Source: Haloterrigena sp. KLK7 (GTDB lineage: Archaea; Halobacteriota; Halobacteria; Halobacteriales; Natrialbaceae). From it: a DNA stretch of 64,000 bases. The DNA is taken from contig NZ_CP149788.1 in NCBI RefSeq assembly GCF_037914945.1, positions 248,001 to 312,000 of the forward strand, given 5' to 3'. The translations under genes and the position numbers were made by a program. A model generated the notes under the pieces. The model saw only the letters and a program-made list of their open reading frames with translations. It was not told the DNA's origin and made no database searches. Below, piece after piece: positions 60,740-64,000 of the stretch. Numbering within the stretch: position 1 is the stretch's first letter; the number at the start of each line of letters is the position of its first letter.

Positions 60740-62449
60740 ATGAAGATAGAAGAATGGAAAGTCTCCGGATATCGCAGTATTCACGAGGAGCGATTCTCGT
60801 GCTCCAAATTCAATGTGCTAATTGGGAAGAACAATTCTGGGAAGTCTAATGTGCTGGATTCGATCCTAGATTATAGAGATATACTAAATGACGATATTGA
60901 TTTGAGTTCTTGGTACTCAGACCGCCTTATTCGGAACAACAATGTAGATGAAATTGCATTTGAGGCAACCTTTGGACTATCCGACGAATCACGATCCTCA
61001 TTGATTGAGGAGCTTACTGAACGGGATGTTTTCGGCGAATCACAGGCTGAGGATTTCCGTGATTCAGATACCTTCTCTAAGATCCAACACGAGATTCATC
61101 TCTCAGAAGGTGGGATCACAGAGGAAGTCTTCAGGACCAATATCAAGGGGTCAATGGAGGATCTTTCTCGTGAGGGCAACCGTACAAGGGAGAATGATGT
61201 TCTAGTCCTCGAAAACCTACCAGCAGTAACATACACATCTGCAAAGTACCGTGTTGACAAGTCCTTTCTTGATACACTTCAGAACTCTCTATCGAATTGG
61301 CAAACCCTACGTGCAACACGAAATCCGAAAGGGATGATGGACCTCATCAGGAGAAATAAAATTGATGAAGCAGGTGAGAAGCTTGCTCAGGTGCTCGGCA
61401 CGCTCAGCATGAATTCTCCGGAGACTTTCCAGGAAATCTCAGAGAGTTATCAATCTATAATGGAGGGCGTCTCGGAGGTAGATGTACAACTGCTTGAAGA
61501 GGGCAATGTAACTGTCGAAGTACTTGGGGAGGGGTTCACGGATTCTTTTGTGCTAGATGAGATCTCAGCTGGTTCTCAACAAATTCTCATCTTGCTAACT
61601 GCGATTATTCGTGCTAAAGAAAACTCGGAGGTTCTATTTGTAGAGGAGCCAGAGCAACATCTCCATCCAGGAGCAGAGCAGCATGTATATGACTTAATAG
61701 AAGAAATTTCTCTTAGCGGAACACAAGTCTTCGTAACTACTCATTCGGATGTCTTTGTCAACGAAACCGGAACGGAGAATATTATGTCTGTATACCGGAA
61801 TGAGGAGAACGTCACGGAACTCGAGACCGTGGAAGGCACGGAAATTGATAGTACTCTTTCGATGCTAGGGTACGAGAAGAGTGATTTCTATCAATCGAGT
61901 GCTGTCGTTTTTGTTGAGGATCAATCAGATAGAGTCGTCTTCAAACAATTGGCCGATACTCTAGGATATCCCCTTAAAGAACGAGGTATTCGGTTGATCT
62001 CTTTGGAGGGAGACAATATGTTTGCAGACGCGGAGCCTATGTTAAAGATAATTCGGCAGCTTCGGATGCCGTATTTGTTCATTTTAGATTCTGATAAGAT
62101 GGATCCTGAGGAGAAGACTAAATCGGTGGCTTCGGATCTGGGGGTAAGTCCTGAGAATGTATATGTCCTAAAGAAGCCTGTTATTGAGTCATATTTGATT
62201 GAGAGTGCAGAACCTATTGCAAGAGCTTTCAATATTCAGGATCTGGAGGTTGTTGAGGAATTCCTTGATGGAGCTGGAAAGAGGAATCATGCAAAGACTC
62301 TGAATAGAATCTGTAAAGAGGAACTGGACCAGAGTATGAGTAAAAAGGCTATCAATGGTATAGTTTCTCGACATATGGAACGAGGTGAGATTCCTGGTGA
62401 ACTCGACCAGCTTTTGAGGCGGGTAAGAGATATGCCAAGTGAAAGTTAG
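60740..62449 (+). CDS. OLD-family ATPase/TOPRIM nuclease
   Basis: The 569-residue protein has an ABC/SMC-type ATPase domain with Walker A LIGKNNSGKSNVLDSI near 30-45, signature-like ISAGSQQILILLTAI, Walker B EVLFVEEPEQHLHPG near 303-317 and HSD switch TTHSDVF. A C-terminal TOPRIM domain follows with VVFVEDQSDRVVFKQLADTL and LFILDSDKMD. Such proteins cut DNA and act in phage exclusion or defence; there is no helicase partner for a Gabija system. Its GC content is clearly lower than that of the sulfur island, a sign of transfer. ATG at 60740 follows TATA-like GATATATACAG. Confidence 0.87.
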   Translation: MKIEEWKVSGYRSIHEERFSCSKFNVLIGKNNSGKSNVLDSILDYRDILNDDIDLSSWYSDRLIRNNNVDEIAFEATFGLSDESRSSLIEELTERDVFGESQAEDFRDSDTFSKIQHEIHLSEGGITEEVFRTNIKGSMEDLSREGNRTRENDVLVLENLPAVTYTSAKYRVDKSFLDTLQNSLSNWQTLRATRNPKGMMDLIRRNKIDEAGEKLAQVLGTLSMNSPETFQEISESYQSIMEGVSEVDVQLLEEGNVTVEVLGEGFTDSFVLDEISAGSQQILILLTAIIRAKENSEVLFVEEPEQHLHPGAEQHVYDLIEEISLSGTQVFVTTHSDVFVNETGTENIMSVYRNEENVTELETVEGTEIDSTLSMLGYEKSDFYQSSAVVFVEDQSDRVVFKQLADTLGYPLKERGIRLISLEGDNMFADAEPMLKIIRQLRMPYLFILDSDKMDPEEKTKSVASDLGVSPENVYVLKKPVIESYLIESAEPIARAFNIQDLEVVEEFLDGAGKRNHAKTLNRICKEELDQSMSKKAINGIVSRHMERGEIPGELDQLLRRVRDMPSES

Positions 62450-62573
62450 TTCTGCCTTTCGAGGAACCTTTATAAACACTATCCTTCAGAAGATCGCTGA
62501 TAACCAAAACCACTCAATAGCAGGCCAAGTCCAGAACTGGATCGACCGCTTCTACGAGGGCAATACTGAGTGA
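62439..62573 (+). CDS. Small ORF overlapping the OLD gene
   Basis: A GTG at 62439 starts a 44-residue frame, MKVSSAFRGTFINTILQKIA, continuing DNQNHSIAGQVQNWIDRFYE and GNTE, that overlaps the OLD stop by 11 bp and ends in TGA overlapping the next GTG. The sequence is natural and amphipathic. It may be translationally coupled to the nuclease, or a remnant of a longer gene. Confidence 0.4.
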   Translation: MKVSSAFRGTFINTILQKIADNQNHSIAGQVQNWIDRFYEGNTE

Positions 62574-62764
62574 AGGAGATCAACGGCTCAGATGAGGACG
62601 AGTTTGAATACTGGCTGGAACGCCAATTAGGAGCTGATCCCAAGGCCCAGAAGTTGTACAAATTTCACGGCTACCTCCATAGTGACGGGATTGATACTGG
62701 CACACGGCTTGGCTATCAGCGGAAGGTTCGAGACGAGTTGAACGAGGGTGGTAGCTTATTCTAA
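62570..62764 (+). CDS. Small acidic protein after the OLD gene
   Basis: The 64-residue product starts at GTG 62570, inside the stop of the previous frame (GTGA). It reads MKEINGSDEDEFEYWLERQL, then GADPKAQKLYKFHGYLHSDG and IDTGTRLGYQRKVRDELNEG, mostly helical with balanced charges. No domain is recognised. The chain of overlapping frames suggests one operon with the nuclease, or a two-piece relic of one larger gene. Confidence 0.5.
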   Translation: MKEINGSDEDEFEYWLERQLGADPKAQKLYKFHGYLHSDGIDTGTRLGYQRKVRDELNEGGSLF

Positions 62765-63006
62765 GTCATGTTAATAGTTCGAACGTACTTTCAATCCGGT
62801 GGCCGTCACTGCAGGTTTGTATGCATCGAATCTCATCATCCTTATCGCCAGGTTCCATGTGATACTTTTCTGATCTGATGTCGGACTGGTAACGATCGCC
62901 GGCCTTTGATGCACTCTGACTCCTCCCTACCGTATTCTAACGTTTTTCGAGAAGTATAATGCTGCTTTGTCAAAGAAGGATAGAAGACTGTCGGCGAAGA
63001 TGCCGA
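62765..63006. other. Intergenic gap
   Basis: AT-rich, gene-free; it separates the OLD operon from the convergent PH-SHOCT gene. Confidence 0.35.
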
Positions 63007-63603
63007 TTAAATCTTATCGAGAAGTTCCTCTTTCTTCTCCTCGAACTCTTCGTCGGACAATACATCGTCCTCATGTAGTTCTTTTAGCCGCTGCAACTGT
63101 TTAGTCGGGTCCAGTTCACTGCTTGAAACGGTTGTCTGCTGCAATTCTTCTACTTTGTTCCGAAGGAATTTGACAATTTCACGGCACTCATCCTTCCCTG
63201 GCTTGTCAACTTCGATGTGATACGCTTGGCTGTTCGTTTTCAATGACAGCCGCTTCTTCAACAGTCCGGTGTCCAGATCAATACTAGTAATATTTTGGTA
63301 TGGCACTGATCGTTCGTCAGTCCCGGTTAACTGCGGGATTTTAATCGCGGCTCGTGTATCGGTGAACGCGGTCCGGACGTAGCCTTTCGTCCCTGATTTC
63401 CGGCCTCTGTCATTGCCGAACAACGAGGTGCCGGACTCGTCCCCTGCGACATCGATTGTGCTGCCAGCGGTCATGTAGTGGATGGGTTCATCGTCGTCGA
63501 TAACATCGCCCATTTTCTTGACGCGTTTTTCGGTCACGTGGTTGCCTTGCGGTGAGGCGTTCATATTGCCGGATAAGTCGTCGTCTGACCCGAAGATTCC
63601 CAT
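63007..63603 (-). CDS. PH-like plus SHOCT domain protein
   Basis: The 198-residue protein has a Ser/Asp-rich N-terminus, a PH-like (bPH) domain at about 35-150 with VRTAFTDTRAAIKIPQLTG and NITSIDLDTGLLKKRLSLKT. A short C-terminal SHOCT domain QLQRLKELHEDDVLSDEEFEE follows. Such pairs are common in halophilic archaea and actinobacteria, often near phage-defence or mobile genes. Role unknown; it may oligomerise through SHOCT. Start ATG at 63601-63603. Confidence 0.85.
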   Translation of the reverse strand: MGIFGSDDDLSGNMNASPQGNHVTEKRVKKMGDVIDDDEPIHYMTAGSTIDVAGDESGTSLFGNDRGRKSGTKGYVRTAFTDTRAAIKIPQLTGTDERSVPYQNITSIDLDTGLLKKRLSLKTNSQAYHIEVDKPGKDECREIVKFLRNKVEELQQTTVSSSELDPTKQLQRLKELHEDDVLSDEEFEEKKEELLDKI

Positions 63604-63758
63604 TATAGTAGTGAGAATAACATCACAACCAATAAATGTACGTCTTCTAGTTTAGTCTGATTTTTGATAAGACAAGCACAACGAATCTGCCGACTGAAGG
63701 AGAGGTAATATCCAATCAAACATATATAAACGGTAATTATTATATTAATTTCATTACA

Positions 63759-63977
63759 ATGAAAGAGGTTGAGATGAAACTGGCCGAGGTACACAGCGAT
63801 CTCGATTACGAAGACGTACTGATACTACGACCGGAGACATTCAGAGATGTATTATCGTCAATGGGCCTTCGACGCCGGGCAAATGCCCGTCTGGTCTACC
63901 AGAAGTTCTCAAGGAGACAGAACTATTATCTGAGGATGCCACTCGGAGCGGTATTATATCAGGATACAAGTCTGTAG
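63759..63977 (+). CDS. Small basic hypothetical protein
   Basis: The 72-residue product starts MKEVEMKLAEVHSDLDYEDV and has a basic centre, MGLRRRANARLVYQKFSRRQ, ending GAVLYQDTSL. It follows an AT-rich ATATATAAACGGTAATTATT promoter-like run. The basic tract suggests nucleic-acid binding. No family is recognised. Confidence 0.45.
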   Translation: MKEVEMKLAEVHSDLDYEDVLILRPETFRDVLSSMGLRRRANARLVYQKFSRRQNYYLRMPLGAVLYQDTSL

Positions 63978-64000
63978 TCAAGGGTCTCATAGAGTAGTTC

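Noticed and set aside
60740-62449. Gabija GajA assignment for the OLD-type protein
   Set aside because: No UvrD-like GajB gene follows; only small frames and a PH-SHOCT gene do.

Overview
The window reads as accessory DNA from a halophilic archaeon, most likely of the Natrinema/Haloterrigena type (order Natrialbales). The main grounds are strongly acidic proteins, GC-rich codons, Tat signal peptides, leaderless-type TATA promoters and families largely confined to haloarchaea (DUF7344-like winged helices, HalOD1, amphi-Trp, bacterio-opsin-activator HTH, halocyanin). There is no rRNA and no core informational operon. There are many recombinase and transposase remnants and many broken genes. A megaplasmid or a plastic chromosomal island fits best. 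Names of genera and families come from recognition by eye, not from a search.

Layout. 0.3-7.5 kb: a compact conjugation module with a VirB4-type ATPase, a separately encoded coupling-protein N-terminal domain, a VirD4/HerA-type ATPase and a winged-helix regulator facing them. 7.5-11 kb: mostly non-coding DNA with degenerate arrays whose GGAC(A/T)GTC and GGGTGCC cores recur at about 26 bp or multiples of it, plus two small regulators and a small membrane protein. 11-16 kb: UspA, two tandem CNNM/CorC-like proteins, a 40-residue double zinc-knuckle protein and a DUF429 protein. 16-19 kb: a winged-helix/PIN operon and a graveyard of integrase and O-antigen ligase fragments. 19-24 kb: HalOD1 and amphi-Trp proteins and a large HTH-PAS6 histidine kinase. 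24-27 kb: a winged-helix repeat protein split by a stop codon and cut by an IS200 transposase remnant. 27-34 kb: a catabolic island with a family III CoA-transferase, an acylating aldehyde dehydrogenase, a complete tripartite tricarboxylate transporter and an aldo/keto reductase.

34-41 kb: further truncated copies of the winged-helix family, a Na+/Ca2+ exchanger-like protein, a broken serine recombinase, microproteins and a 1.1 kb hairpin-rich gap. 41-48 kb: a copper island with two Cys-rich four-helix copper-binding proteins, an SPW protein, a GH15/SDR chimera, a CPH-type CopB ATPase, a potassium-channel-like protein and a halocyanin. 50-59 kb: a sulfane-sulfur island with an MFS carrier, two rhodanese/metallo-beta-lactamase fusions, a methyltransferase, an HTH regulator, an EamA carrier, paired YeeE/YedE proteins, TusA, a DsrE-like protein and DUF2270. 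59-64 kb: a tyrosine integrase beside a tRNA-Tyr, then lower-GC DNA with an OLD-type ATPase/TOPRIM nuclease, two overlapping small genes and a PH-SHOCT protein, resembling a defence island.

How the genes work together. The sulfur genes form a plausible uptake-relay-oxidation chain: YeeE/YedE import, TusA and DsrE carriers, then rhodanese-MBL persulfide oxidation. The copper genes form an export, storage and redox set. The transporter, CoA-transferase and dehydrogenase genes suggest uptake and CoA activation of an unidentified carboxylate. Recurrent short repeats join several of the scars and suggest the window was assembled by repeated insertion and deletion. All coordinates and repeat spacings were indexed by hand.
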